In this document: in pieces, positions 53,366 to 62,893 of the stretch
Layout of the letters: each line of letters begins with the position of its first letter
Position numbering within the stretch: position 1 is the stretch's first letter
Origin: Anaerolineae bacterium
GTDB lineage: Bacteria > Chloroflexota > Anaerolineae > Aggregatilineales > Aggregatilineaceae
Assembly (NCBI GenBank): GCA_016930015.1
Contig: JAFGHR010000079.1
Span: forward strand, 1 to 64,000
DNA length: 64,000 nucleotides
Direction: 5' to 3'
The notes under the pieces: generated by a model
Databases searched by the model: none
What the model was told of the DNA's origin: nothing
The model's input: the letters and a program-made list of their open reading frames with translations, nothing else
Made by a program: the position numbers and the translations under genes

Positions 53366-56300
53366 CTACTCAGCAGCCTTTTCGTGTAATGCACGCCACA
53401 CTTTTTCCGGCAGCACAGGACCATCATACACCCAGATACCACACGCATCATAAACCGCGTTGACCAGCGCCGGACCAACACCATCCAGCGGGATTTCGGC
53501 GACGGCTTTAGCCCCAAACGGGCCGGATGGCTCGTAGGTTTCGATAAAAATCACGCCCATGTTCGGCATTTCATCCGCCCGGTATATTTTATACGGGCCG
53601 AAACGTGTATTTTCCATACGCCCGTTCTGGTCGAATACCATTTCTTCGCAGTGGCCGTAACCAAGCGCCTGCGCCATGCCGCCCTCAACCTGGCCGCTGG
53701 CCGTGACCGGATTGATAATGACACCACCATCCACCGCCATGACCATCTCGTCTACAGTAAATTGGCCGGTTTCGGTGTCCAGCGTAATGGTTACATACTG
53801 GGCTGCAAACGGTGGCGGTGATTCAGGGCTGATGTAACTGCCAATGCCCATGATCTGCTGCTGGTCTTCGTGGTGCAGGCTGTTTAATGCGATCTCACGA
53901 TGGGTCACGCGGCGGCCATCCGGCGCGTGCACGGCTCTATCGCGCAAAACCAGGTCGTCAGAACTGACAGGCGCAAAGCTGCCTTCCTGTTTATTAAGCA
54001 TCCGTGCCGCGACACCGCGCATCTGCCCGGCGACCTGTTCGGCGGCGATCACTGTTGCCCGTCCCGAAATATACGTCGTGCTGGACGCATACGCCCCTTT
54101 ATCGAATGGTGTAAAGTCCGTGTCGGATGAATACGTAATAAAATCTTCGGGCGTGCAGCCTAACACTTCAGCGGCCATTTGCGTCAGGACCGTATCCGAT
54201 CCGGTGCCGAGATCGGTAGCGCCAACCAGCAGGTTAAACGAGCCATCGTCGTTAATTTTGATGCTCGCGGCCCCCATATCCAGGCGGGGAATGGCCGTAC
54301 CCTGCATCACCGCAGCCATACCAATACCGCGCCGCAGATGAGGCTTTCCCGGTACGGTATGCCAGCCGGGATTGTTAAATCTATCCGCCCATGCAATCGC
54401 AGCCGCGCCCTGTTCCACACATTCCGCCAGCCCGCAAGACTGGATATACTCGGCAGCCCCTTCGCGGCCCTCGCTCCAGGCTTTGCTTACCGGGTGCTCA
54501 TCGCCGGACTTGATCGCGTTCTTCAGCCGGAACTCAAGCGGATCAAAGCCCATTTCACGCGCGATACGTTCGATGTGTGGTTCAAGCGCCCAGAAACCCT
54601 GCGGCACACCGTAGCCGCGAAAAGCGCCGCTGGGCGGTGTATTGGTGTATACAATATCGGTCTTGAACTTGATGTTCGGCGCATTGTAGAGCGCCATCGC
54701 TTTATGGCCCGTATTACCGGCAACCGTCATGGCATGTGTGCCGCTGGCCCCGGTATCGCTGAGCACGTACATCGAATTCGAAACGATCTGGCCGTCGTTG
54801 GTTACACCGGTTTTGAGAGTTACCCACATCGGGTGGCGCGACCGGCTGGCGTAAAATTCCTCGGCGCGCGAATATTCCATGCGCACCGGGTTCCCGGTCA
54901 CGATGGTCAGGTGCGCGCAGATGTCTTCGAGCAGCACTTCCTGTTTAACGCCAAAACCGCCGCCAATACGCGGCTTGATCACGCGAATGCGTTTTTCGGA
55001 CAGTCCCAGCACCGGCGCCAGGATGCGACGAACATGGAAGGGCACCTGTGTACTGGTCCGGATCACGAGGCGATCATCTTCATCCCACCACGTCACGACA
55101 ACATGCGGTTCAATCGGTGTTTGCTGCACTTTGGGACTGTAATACGTGGCTTCGAAAACACGATCCGCTTGTGCGAACCCCGCTTCTACGTTACCCACTT
55201 CCCATTCAACAACCGCCGCCAGGTTACGCTCTCGATCTTCGATCAGCCAGCTATCTGGCTCATCGTGAATCACGGGGGCGCCGGGCTGCATACTGTCACG
55301 CGGGTCAAACACAACCGGCAGTTCTTCATATTCAACGTCGATCAATTCCAACGCCCGCAGCGCGATTTCTTCCGTTTCAGCGGCCACAGCGGCCACACGG
55401 TCGCCAACAAAGCGTACTTTATAGTCAAGGCTGTAGTTGTCATGAGGGCCGGGTTCGGGATCACTCTGACCGGCGGTGGTGTATGGCACGCGCGGCACGT
55501 CTTCATGAGTCAGCACCGCGTGCACGCCGGGCAGCGCACGCGCCTTACTGGCATCGATGTGCTTGATCAAGGCGTGCGCGTGTGGGCTGAGCAGCAGCTT
55601 ACCGACCAGCATCCCGCGCATTTCGACATCATCGGTGAACGCCGGGTTGCCTTGCACCAGCTTGCGCGCATCCACCTTGCGAACAGGCTTGCCAACCTGT
55701 TGCAGAGTGTCCACTTCCGGCGCGACAAGCATCACCGGCAGTGTGCGTGTTTTTACGTCCGGATAACCACGATCACCGGCCCCAATGTCAGGGGGTGGGA
55801 AATCGTCCCCGACAGAGTCACGCGGCGGTGAGAATAAATCCGGCGGAGGAGAAATGCCGCGCTCGCCGCCAATAGGCGGCACCGCTTCGCCGCGCAGCCG
55901 CGCAGCCGCCCGCAGCACGGCTTCGACCGGTTTAACATACCCGGTACAGCGGCACAGTATCCCGGCCAATGCTTCACGAACGTCGTGTTCGGTAGGGCTG
56001 GGGTCACGATCCAACAGGGACTTGGCCGCTAATACCATCCCCGGCGTGCAGTACCCGCATTGAATAGCGCCCGTTTCGATAAACGCCGTCTGCAAGACAT
56101 GCAGCGGCTCAGAGCCACGCCAACCGCGTTCCTGCATACCGCCGACACCCTCAATTGTGATGATATCGCGGCCATCGGCCTGCGCCGCCAGCATCACACA
56201 TGATGTCACAGGGATGCCATCAAGCAGCACCACACACGCGCCGCATTCACCCGTTTCACAACCGTGTTTAACACCAAACAGGCCATTTCGCCGCAGCACG

Positions 56301-56371
56301 GCCATCAATGTTTCATTTGGTGCCGCATCAGTCTCAAAAACCTGTCCGTTTAGCGTAAAATGAATTTTCAC
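53366..56371 (-). CDS. Molybdenum hydroxylase with fused 2Fe-2S and molybdopterin domains
   Basis: A single polypeptide of 1001 residues. Residues 1-160 hold two 2Fe-2S clusters (GCETGECGACVVLLDG; QCGYCTPGMVL; ILCRCTGYV). A linker rich in Pro and Gly (about 160-215) leads to the molybdopterin part (about 220-1001): RKVDARKLVQGNPAFTDDV, GGGFGVKQEVLLEDICAHL, SGAFRGYGVPQGFWALE, DLGTGSDTVLTQMAAEVL, and GPFGAKAVAEIPLDG with the predicted catalytic Glu. An FAD domain is missing from this protein; the FAD/2Fe-2S protein at 50234 might serve it, or electrons may leave through another partner. First gene of the operon. Substrate unknown. Confidence 0.92.
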   Translation of the reverse strand: MKIHFTLNGQVFETDAAPNETLMAVLRRNGLFGVKHGCETGECGACVVLLDGIPVTSCVMLAAQADGRDIITIEGVGGMQERGWRGSEPLHVLQTAFIETGAIQCGYCTPGMVLAAKSLLDRDPSPTEHDVREALAGILCRCTGYVKPVEAVLRAAARLRGEAVPPIGGERGISPPPDLFSPPRDSVGDDFPPPDIGAGDRGYPDVKTRTLPVMLVAPEVDTLQQVGKPVRKVDARKLVQGNPAFTDDVEMRGMLVGKLLLSPHAHALIKHIDASKARALPGVHAVLTHEDVPRVPYTTAGQSDPEPGPHDNYSLDYKVRFVGDRVAAVAAETEEIALRALELIDVEYEELPVVFDPRDSMQPGAPVIHDEPDSWLIEDRERNLAAVVEWEVGNVEAGFAQADRVFEATYYSPKVQQTPIEPHVVVTWWDEDDRLVIRTSTQVPFHVRRILAPVLGLSEKRIRVIKPRIGGGFGVKQEVLLEDICAHLTIVTGNPVRMEYSRAEEFYASRSRHPMWVTLKTGVTNDGQIVSNSMYVLSDTGASGTHAMTVAGNTGHKAMALYNAPNIKFKTDIVYTNTPPSGAFRGYGVPQGFWALEPHIERIAREMGFDPLEFRLKNAIKSGDEHPVSKAWSEGREGAAEYIQSCGLAECVEQGAAAIAWADRFNNPGWHTVPGKPHLRRGIGMAAVMQGTAIPRLDMGAASIKINDDGSFNLLVGATDLGTGSDTVLTQMAAEVLGCTPEDFITYSSDTDFTPFDKGAYASSTTYISGRATVIAAEQVAGQMRGVAARMLNKQEGSFAPVSSDDLVLRDRAVHAPDGRRVTHREIALNSLHHEDQQQIMGIGSYISPESPPPFAAQYVTITLDTETGQFTVDEMVMAVDGGVIINPVTASGQVEGGMAQALGYGHCEEMVFDQNGRMENTRFGPYKIYRADEMPNMGVIFIETYEPSGPFGAKAVAEIPLDGVGPALVNAVYDACGIWVYDGPVLPEKVWRALHEKAAE

Positions 56372-56404
56372 TGCAACACCCTCTCAGGCTACACCATATA
56401 AATA

Positions 56405-56461
56405 ATTACCCTATCTTCGGCAAGGGCGAACAAACGGAAATCTACTCTCCTGGTTCAGCCT
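56405..56461 (-). repeat. Dispersed ~57-bp repeat, copy B
   Basis: Aligns with 15009-15066 in the same orientation, with one 1-base gap. It covers the last codons and stop of the 56442 gene and ends 34 bases before the start of the 53366 gene. Confidence 0.65.
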
Positions 56462-59042
56462 CAACAGTAATTTCGCCAATGAACAACCGCCGGTCCGGAC
56501 CAGCCCTCTCACCGGTCACGTCGTAACGCGCACCCGTTTGAGCATCAAAAATACCCAGCGCGACCTGATAGGTTCCAGCAGCCAGATCGTCCGGCAGCAC
56601 AAGCGTGTAGTTGTCTTCGAACGTCACCAGAAGCCAGTTGCCGGGCGGCAGCACGCCGCCAGCCGGTCGTGTTACGACCTGGGCCACCGGTTCGATATCA
56701 ATATTATCGTACAGGTGAACGAATACAACACCATCTCCTGTGCCCGGTGCTGGCCCGGCCCACGTCAGCGATACATCAAGCTGTCCCGGCTGCTGTGAAA
56801 GATCAACCGACATGAGCCGTACAGCGCCATCCGGGCCAAAAGTAGCGACCGGTGTTTCACCTGATGATGATACGTCGAACACCCCCTGATAGGCCCAATG
56901 GGAATAGGGCATATACGCATCCTGGGCGGGGTTAGTTACCTGCGCTTCGATGCGGATTCGTGTTTCGGTGCCGGTAATCTGCGCCGCCGGTACCAGCGTG
57001 GCCACTTCGATCCAGCGTCCGGGCACTTCCGGCTGGACACGCTGCGCTGCCTGCTGCCCGTTCACAAACACGGTAAACGGCACATTGGTACGCCCGTGCA
57101 CACGTGTCACCAGCAGCAAATCCTCTCCGGCACGCGTTTTGAGCGTGAATGTTTCGCCGCCGGTGATCACACGCCCACCATCGACCATCTGGCAGTCCGG
57201 CTCAGCCAGTCCGCAGGCGTGATAATAGTGCCGGTATACCTCGGTCACAAAACCCGGCGGCGACTCGTCCGACCACCAGTGATAATCGTGGGCGGCTTCG
57301 CTGCCGTGATCGGCAACATCAACCTGATCCACGAGTGTCAACCCGTCCGTGTAAGCCAGAGTGGTCGTTTGCGCGACCTGTTCTACCGCGTGTGTAGCTG
57401 ACCAATCTGCCCGGTACACAGCCTGATAACCGGTCGCTGCCGCCACGTTGTGCGGCGGCAGGTCGACAGGGAATTCGGCCAGCACATCACCAAACACGCC
57501 CGCGTCAAGCAGGTAGGTCAGGCCCTGCACGTCAGGGTAAATGGCAAAATAGTCAGGCCGGTACTTGCTGGCGGACATCGTCTCATATACTGCGCCGGGT
57601 CCCTGGCGCCATGCTGAAGCCGCCCCCGGTGTTGTCAGCCCGACCACGTCATACAGCGGTCGTTCGCCAAAGTAACGCACCAGCCCGACGTCGTGCGCAC
57701 CGATGCGCGCATCTTCCGGCACGTGATCCTTGACCCACTGCGCCATGGGCACCTGCTGGTCACGCACGACCGCGACATTTTCCATGTAGTTCCTGGCAAA
57801 AGTCACGGTGGTGATACCGGACGGAACCAGGATCATCACCGGGAGCACCCAGCGCAGCGCACGCGGCCAGCCGTTTTTCTCGATGGCATTACCTAATGCC
57901 GCCGCCAGCCACCCCGCCACGGGAAAAAACAAGACCATCACCGGCAACTGGTAACGCTTGAACTGCCAGAACGCCGTATCGAGAGTCGATATCCCTGCCG
58001 TAAGCCCGGCGATCCACGCCAGAACGATCACGGCCCGGTTCGGACGGCGATCCCGCCACGCGATCCACACGCCGATCAGCAGCCCGGTCAATGCCGCCCC
58101 CGCCAGCATGGGCGACGTATACATGCCCACATGCGGATTTTGACCGGTCAGCAGTTCACGCCACATGCGGAAAAAGAACTCAATGATATCGCGCACACGA
58201 TCAATAAATGGTGCACCGGTATTATACAGGTGTGATTTAGCTTGCATCCCCGTCGATGCCGTGCTGCCGGTTGCCAGCACGTTCACCAACGGCTGAACCA
58301 GTCCGGCCAACACAGGCAGCGCCAACCACAGCGCCCGCCGCAGCCGCTCACGCAGGCTTGAGGGCCAGGGCTGCATAAGCCCCAATCCCACAACACTAAT
58401 CCCCGCCAGCATCAGCCCCTCTGGCCGGAGCAGTGTCATCATTAGGGCGGCGATCACGGTCAGGCGAACACGTTTTTCCTGCAACGCGTACAGCGTCAGC
58501 AGCACCACGAATACGAACAACGCTGTTTCCATGCCGCTGAGTGCCGCCCATATCACCGGGCCGGACAGCGCAAAGGCCAGCGCCATACTCATTGCGTATC
58601 CATCACGTGGGAAGGGGATCGCAAACAGCGGGTTATCCCTGGTGATCAGGTACACGAGCCACATCGATCCCAGGAAACACACAGCGCCGATACCGGCGGC
58701 CCAATACGCGAGCGACCAGCCGCTAAACCCGATTACATACCCCACCGCCAGCAGCAGCGGATACACAAAACTGGTCCCGCCCGACGTGGCCGGATCGCCA
58801 GGGTTATAGACCAACGGCTCGCCCAGCGCAACTTGTCGAGCATATTGGAAATGGATATAGGTATCATCCAGCGGCATCAAGAGGGGATCGGCGCTAACAG
58901 CCAGGCTCAGCGCCAGGTAAAATACCACCACCATACCGGCCACCAAACAAAAGACCAGCCACACACGAAGCTGTCGGCGGCTGGCTGTTTTTGTCCCGTC
59001 GGCTGACGCTTGCCTGCCGGATGATGTCAAGGTAAAAAACAT
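56442..59042 (-). CDS. Large GT-C-like membrane glycosyltransferase
   Basis: An 866-residue protein. The first membrane helix (about 29-52) is followed by the DDTYIHFQYARQVALGEP loop, which carries the Asp-rich motif of the first periplasmic loop in GT-C glycosyltransferases. The loop continues with SGGTSFVYPLLLAVGY, and about ten further helices extend to residue 420. The C-terminal half (about 430-866) is a large extracytoplasmic, beta-rich domain containing IGAHDVGLVRYFGERPLYDVVG, a feature of this Chloroflexota/actinobacterial group. Transfer of a sugar from a polyprenyl donor is inferred. Its last codons lie within the dispersed repeat. Confidence 0.82.
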   Translation of the reverse strand: MFFTLTSSGRQASADGTKTASRRQLRVWLVFCLVAGMVVVFYLALSLAVSADPLLMPLDDTYIHFQYARQVALGEPLVYNPGDPATSGGTSFVYPLLLAVGYVIGFSGWSLAYWAAGIGAVCFLGSMWLVYLITRDNPLFAIPFPRDGYAMSMALAFALSGPVIWAALSGMETALFVFVVLLTLYALQEKRVRLTVIAALMMTLLRPEGLMLAGISVVGLGLMQPWPSSLRERLRRALWLALPVLAGLVQPLVNVLATGSTASTGMQAKSHLYNTGAPFIDRVRDIIEFFFRMWRELLTGQNPHVGMYTSPMLAGAALTGLLIGVWIAWRDRRPNRAVIVLAWIAGLTAGISTLDTAFWQFKRYQLPVMVLFFPVAGWLAAALGNAIEKNGWPRALRWVLPVMILVPSGITTVTFARNYMENVAVVRDQQVPMAQWVKDHVPEDARIGAHDVGLVRYFGERPLYDVVGLTTPGAASAWRQGPGAVYETMSASKYRPDYFAIYPDVQGLTYLLDAGVFGDVLAEFPVDLPPHNVAAATGYQAVYRADWSATHAVEQVAQTTTLAYTDGLTLVDQVDVADHGSEAAHDYHWWSDESPPGFVTEVYRHYYHACGLAEPDCQMVDGGRVITGGETFTLKTRAGEDLLLVTRVHGRTNVPFTVFVNGQQAAQRVQPEVPGRWIEVATLVPAAQITGTETRIRIEAQVTNPAQDAYMPYSHWAYQGVFDVSSSGETPVATFGPDGAVRLMSVDLSQQPGQLDVSLTWAGPAPGTGDGVVFVHLYDNIDIEPVAQVVTRPAGGVLPPGNWLLVTFEDNYTLVLPDDLAAGTYQVALGIFDAQTGARYDVTGERAGPDRRLFIGEITVEAEPGE

Positions 59043-59090
59043 GCTGTCACATACTCAGAAACAAACAAAACGTACCCTAAATTTATGCCC

Positions 59091-59600
59091 TTAAGGATAT
59101 ACCTGCCAGCCGATGTCCTCGGTCAGCATGTGCTCAATGTGTTCGGCAGGAATATCAACCAGTGTAGCCGAGGCTTCAACGGCTACCGTACCATCTGCCA
59201 GAACAATCTCACCGCTGGCTTGAGCGGTCCGGCGTCGATCAGTGTCGATCCGTCCGCGCACGGTGAATTCCTGGTGCAGCGGGACCGGCTGCCGGTAGCG
59301 GACTTCCATTTTGGCCGTAAACATAAAACGTTCGTCGGCAATTTCGTGCGATGTTTCGCCATCCGCCAGAATCGCACGTCCCATCGTTTCGTCCAGAATA
59401 GTCACCAGGATACCACCATGCGCCACGCCGGGATACCCCTGGAATTCGTCACCCAGTGTTACATAGGCCACGGCCTGGTGCCGTCCATCATTAAAAAACC
59501 GAATTTTCAGCCCGAACGGATTCTCGACACCGCACACAAAACACCATCTGGCGCTGGGTTGTTGGGCGTTTAGCTTATCCGGCTGCGACGAATCACTCAT
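59091..59600 (-). CDS. PaaI-type hotdog-fold thioesterase
   Basis: A 169-residue protein with a hotdog fold: CFVCGVENPFGLKIRFFNDG at the start and GYPGVAHGGILVTILDETMGRA with the conserved HGG motif of PaaI/YbgC-like thioesterases, then a strand pair MEVRYRQPVPLHQEFTVRG. It would hydrolyse an acyl-CoA or similar thioester. It lies 18 bases downstream of the LLM oxidoreductase gene. Confidence 0.88.
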   Translation of the reverse strand: MSDSSQPDKLNAQQPSARWCFVCGVENPFGLKIRFFNDGRHQAVAYVTLGDEFQGYPGVAHGGILVTILDETMGRAILADGETSHEIADERFMFTAKMEVRYRQPVPLHQEFTVRGRIDTDRRRTAQASGEIVLADGTVAVEASATLVDIPAEHIEHMLTEDIGWQVYP

Positions 59601-59618
59601 GAATTTCTCTTATCCCGG

Positions 59619-60626
59619 TTACGCCGAATAACCATTGGCGAAGGTATCGATCATCAGCCGGACATCATCACCCAACGGGTACAATACCGGGCACATGCAG
59701 CCCGCCGCCACGTATTCGCGGACTTTGGCGCGGACTTCGTCCGGCGTCCCAGAAGCCGTGATCAACTGCACGACGTCATCGGGCACAAGCTCCATGGCCC
59801 GTTCGATCTGTTCTTCGGTGGCAGGCCAGGTGAGCACCTGGTGAATCTCATCCAGCAGATCGCTGCTCACACCGCTGGCCTTCATGATATGCGGCTGCTG
59901 GCCGAGGTACTGCGTCACCAGCTTACGCGCCCCGTCAAGCGCTTTTTTGCGATCGTGATCAACCGAACATACGACCAGTTGGGGCCGGTCAATCTCATCG
60001 ATTGTGCGTCCGGACAGTTTGGCGCCTTTCGCCAACTGCTCTATGGCTGTTACATTGTAGGCCGGTGATACGAGGTAGTTCAACAGCACACCATCACCAA
60101 TTTCGCCGGTCAGCGCCAGCATTTTGGGGCCGGTTGCGCCGATGTAGATCGGCACATGACGCGGTTCGCGGCGGCCATGCACAATGTCCAGTTCGATCCC
60201 ATTCACATTCACAAATTCACCGTGGAACGTGACATTTTTCATTGCCAGCAGATCGCGTACAACCGTCACGTGCTCACGCATCGCCAGCAGAGGTTTTCTG
60301 CGCTCAATGCCAACATTTTTCGCCAACGGGTCCCACCACGCGCCAATACCGAGCATAATCCGGTCCGGCGCGAGATCATCCAATGTCAGGAACGTCGCCG
60401 CTGTCAGCGCCGCGTTACGCGTCCAGTTATTGACAACACCCGATCCAATCTTGATCCGTTTGCTCGTCGCCGCGAACGCCGCCATCGGTACGACAGCATC
60501 CCGCACAAGGCGACTCTCAGCCTGCCAGACTGCCTCAAAGCCGCGATCTTCAGCATACTGCACGTATTCGATCGCATCACGTAGCGGGTGAGCGTCCTGT
60601 AAATAGAGTGCTACTCGATCAGCCAT
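59619..60626 (-). CDS. LLM-class F420-dependent oxidoreductase
   Basis: A 335-residue luciferase-like TIM-barrel protein of the group close to F420-dependent methylene-H4MPT reductase. [79 protein letters not shown], and [22 protein letters not shown] are typical. The ATG at 60626 has GGGAGG 7 bases ahead. It is 49 bases downstream of cofC at the end of the F420 operon, which supports F420 rather than FMN as the cofactor. The substrate is unknown. Confidence 0.92.
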   Translation of the reverse strand: MADRVALYLQDAHPLRDAIEYVQYAEDRGFEAVWQAESRLVRDAVVPMAAFAATSKRIKIGSGVVNNWTRNAALTAATFLTLDDLAPDRIMLGIGAWWDPLAKNVGIERRKPLLAMREHVTVVRDLLAMKNVTFHGEFVNVNGIELDIVHGRREPRHVPIYIGATGPKMLALTGEIGDGVLLNYLVSPAYNVTAIEQLAKGAKLSGRTIDEIDRPQLVVCSVDHDRKKALDGARKLVTQYLGQQPHIMKASGVSSDLLDEIHQVLTWPATEEQIERAMELVPDDVVQLITASGTPDEVRAKVREYVAAGCMCPVLYPLGDDVRLMIDTFANGYSA

Positions 60627-60675
60627 GTTTTTTCCTCCCAAAACAAAAACACATTATTTAGCCCTACACACAGGT

Positions 60676-61350
60676 TTACGGGCCGAAACTCGTTTCCTTC
60701 GCCAACCACCACTGTTCCGATTCCATATGTCCTATGATAGGCTGTCCCGCTGCCTTTGCCAATTCATAATAGGTGAGCAAATCGTCACGGGTATCCAGAT
60801 CGAGCGCCACATGTTCCGAGCGGAAAACATGAACCGTAGCGCCAGCCTCACGTGCCAATCGCTGGTGCTCGGCAAAGCTGTTGTGACCAAACGAGTACGG
60901 GATTAACCCCGGCGGGCGTACCAGCAGCAGGTTGGTACCGATTTCGTGCCGGTCGGGGACAATCACAACCGACCCGTGATACCGTCCCAAATGAACAACT
61001 TCGCGGACATCTTCGGCATCCAACAAGGGAATATCGGCAGGTACCACGAGGGCGGCATTTGTGCCCCAGGTGCTGAGCACCTGTGTAGCTCTGAACAAAG
61101 CGTTATTTAGCTCTGGTGCGCCGCTTTCCTGAACAGTCTGTGCTCCCCAATCCCGAACCATTGCCAGCGCCTTGGTATCGCGGCTGATCACCAGCACACC
61201 CCGGATTTGGGGGAGTGTGGTCAACAACCGGACCGTGCGTTCTAACAAACAGGCTGCAAGGTGTTCGCGTTGTTCCGGTAACAGATCGTCCGCCAGACGG
61301 CTCTTTGCTCGATTCAATGGCTTTACAGGTACAATTGCCCACACGTTCAT
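60676..61350 (-). CDS. cofC: 2-phospho-L-lactate / phosphoenolpyruvate guanylyltransferase
   Basis: CofC/FbiD activates 2-phospholactate or phosphoenolpyruvate with GTP for F420 synthesis. The 224-residue protein has the GT-A start WAIVPVKPLNRAKSRLADDL, VLVISRDTKALAMVRDWGA, ALVVPADIPLLDAEDV, DRHEIGTNLLLVRPPGLIPYSFG and ALDLDTRDDLLTY. The ATG at 61350 overlaps the cofD stop as ATGA and has GGGAG 9 bases upstream; an earlier ATG at 61371 is less likely. The neighbouring nitroreductase gene hints that PEP is the substrate, as in mycobacteria. Confidence 0.93.
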   Translation of the reverse strand: MNVWAIVPVKPLNRAKSRLADDLLPEQREHLAACLLERTVRLLTTLPQIRGVLVISRDTKALAMVRDWGAQTVQESGAPELNNALFRATQVLSTWGTNAALVVPADIPLLDAEDVREVVHLGRYHGSVVIVPDRHEIGTNLLLVRPPGLIPYSFGHNSFAEHQRLAREAGATVHVFRSEHVALDLDTRDDLLTYYELAKAAGQPIIGHMESEQWWLAKETSFGP

Positions 61351-62297
61351 GTTGTTATACTCCCTACCCATTTAAATAACTCACGCGCCAACCGAACTTT
61401 GTCCTCACTTGTTTGCATCAGTGTCCTGGTCACCAGGACGGGGACATCTGCGTGCAACGGTTGATCACGATCCGACACGTCAATTACCAACCCATCCAAT
61501 CCCCCTGCATAAAAGTCGATCAGGCCGCGCGGCGTAATTGCCATCCCCAGTTCTTGCATCAGTTTTGCCGCCGGACCTTTGACCGCATTACCTCCCACAA
61601 ACGGACTCACACCTACACAAACAGCGCGTCGCTTTTCGATCATCTCACGCATACCCGGCACGGCCAGCAGCGGCGCGATCGACAACACCGGGTTAGATGG
61701 ACATACCAGGATCACGTCAGCATCATGCAATGCCGTTTTGACAGATTCCGTCATGTGCGCCTGATCGGCATGCTTGAACCAGACATGTTTAACCGTTGGC
61801 TGCCACCGGTGCCGGACAAAATAATCCTGAAACGCCAGGGTGCCATGCTCAACTGTATCAATCATCGTAACCAGCGGATCATCGGTAACCGGTAGAAGCC
61901 GTGATTTGACACCCAGGCTGCTTATCAAGCGCTGCGTCACTACTGTTAGAGTATGACCCTGCCGGAGCCACTGCGTGCGCAGTATATGAGTCCCCAGGTC
62001 ACGATCACCCAGTCTAAACCACGCATCCTCGCCGTAGCACTGGAGCATCTCTAACACGTGCCAGGTATCACCTTCGATCCCCCAGCCGGTAGTGGGATTG
62101 GCCAGGCCGGCCATGGTATACATGACTGTGTCCAGATCGGGGGAAATATGCAGCCCGTACAACTCAAAATCGTCTGCAACATTACCAATAACCGTCAACT
62201 GGTCAGGCTGCAAAATGGTTGACAAACCATATACGAGCTTGGCTCCCCCCACCCCACCAACAAGAGCCACAACGCGCGTGTTTGTATCTAATACCAT
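61347..62297 (-). CDS. cofD: 2-phospho-L-lactate transferase (CofD/FbiA)
   Basis: CofD joins the activated phospholactyl (or phosphoenolpyruvyl) unit to Fo, forming F420-0 or dehydro-F420-0. The 316-residue protein has VVALVGGVGGAKLVYGLSTI, the substrate-binding region VIGNVADDFELYGLHISPDL, DTVMYTMAGLANPTTGWGIEGDTW, and CPSNPVLSIAPLLAVPG. It overlaps the nitroreductase gene upstream by 10 bases and cofC downstream by 4, so the genes are translationally coupled. Confidence 0.95.
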   Translation of the reverse strand: MVLDTNTRVVALVGGVGGAKLVYGLSTILQPDQLTVIGNVADDFELYGLHISPDLDTVMYTMAGLANPTTGWGIEGDTWHVLEMLQCYGEDAWFRLGDRDLGTHILRTQWLRQGHTLTVVTQRLISSLGVKSRLLPVTDDPLVTMIDTVEHGTLAFQDYFVRHRWQPTVKHVWFKHADQAHMTESVKTALHDADVILVCPSNPVLSIAPLLAVPGMREMIEKRRAVCVGVSPFVGGNAVKGPAAKLMQELGMAITPRGLIDFYAGGLDGLVIDVSDRDQPLHADVPVLVTRTLMQTSEDKVRLARELFKWVGSITT

Positions 62298-62893
62298 ATA
62301 GTTTTGGTCTCAAGTGGTTCCCGGTCTGACGTGCACTGCTCTGCCGGGTATCCCACCGTAAACAAAGCCTGAGCTTCCCAATCGCCAGGTAGGCTAAGCT
62401 CCTGGCGAATCACGTCCGGGCAAAACAGCGGCGCGCACATCCAGCACACGCCAAGCCCCACGCTATGTGCTGCCAGCAGCAAATTCTGTGCCGCCAATGC
62501 AGTACTCTGCACTGCCATCGTCCACTCGGCTCGCTGACGGCGCTCATCGGGATACTGATCCATGTCGGACATGCTGAGACAGAGCATAATAAGCGCCGGT
62601 GCATGACTGATCCGCTGGCAGGAACGCTGCGCCCGCTGCTCAATTTGCTCACCTGGTACCCCATCCGCCTCCAGGTCTACGCGAAAGTGCTGCCCCATCG
62701 CCTGCGCCAATGATTGTTTGCGCGCCGGTTCGGTGATCACGACAAAACGCCAGGGTTGACGATTATGTGCCGATGGTGCCCAGACTGCCGCTTCGAGTAC
62801 ACGATGCAACACATCACCCGGAACAGGTTGATCCGTATAACGACGAATCGACCGTCTACTTTTCATTATATCAAACAGTGCTGCCAAATTCAT
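62288..62893 (-). CDS. Nitroreductase-family protein, FbiB C-terminal-domain-like
   Basis: A 201-residue FMN nitroreductase fold: MKSRRSIRRYTDQPVPGDVL, AAVWAPSAHNRQPWRFVVIT, and LLAAHSVGLGVCWMCAPLFC. Its place between cofE and cofD suggests that it is the separate counterpart of the nitroreductase domain of actinobacterial FbiB, which reduces dehydro-F420-0. It overlaps cofE by 4 bases (ATGA). Confidence 0.88.
   Translation of the reverse strand: MNLAALFDIMKSRRSIRRYTDQPVPGDVLHRVLEAAVWAPSAHNRQPWRFVVITEPARKQSLAQAMGQHFRVDLEADGVPGEQIEQRAQRSCQRISHAPALIMLCLSMSDMDQYPDERRQRAEWTMAVQSTALAAQNLLLAAHSVGLGVCWMCAPLFCPDVIRQELSLPGDWEAQALFTVGYPAEQCTSDREPLETKTIWY

Noticed and set aside
54179-55831. A 550-codon open frame on the plus strand, opposite the 53366 hydroxylase
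   Set aside because: The minus strand encodes an intact molybdenum hydroxylase with all motifs; the plus reading has no recognisable domain and arises from GC-biased codon use.
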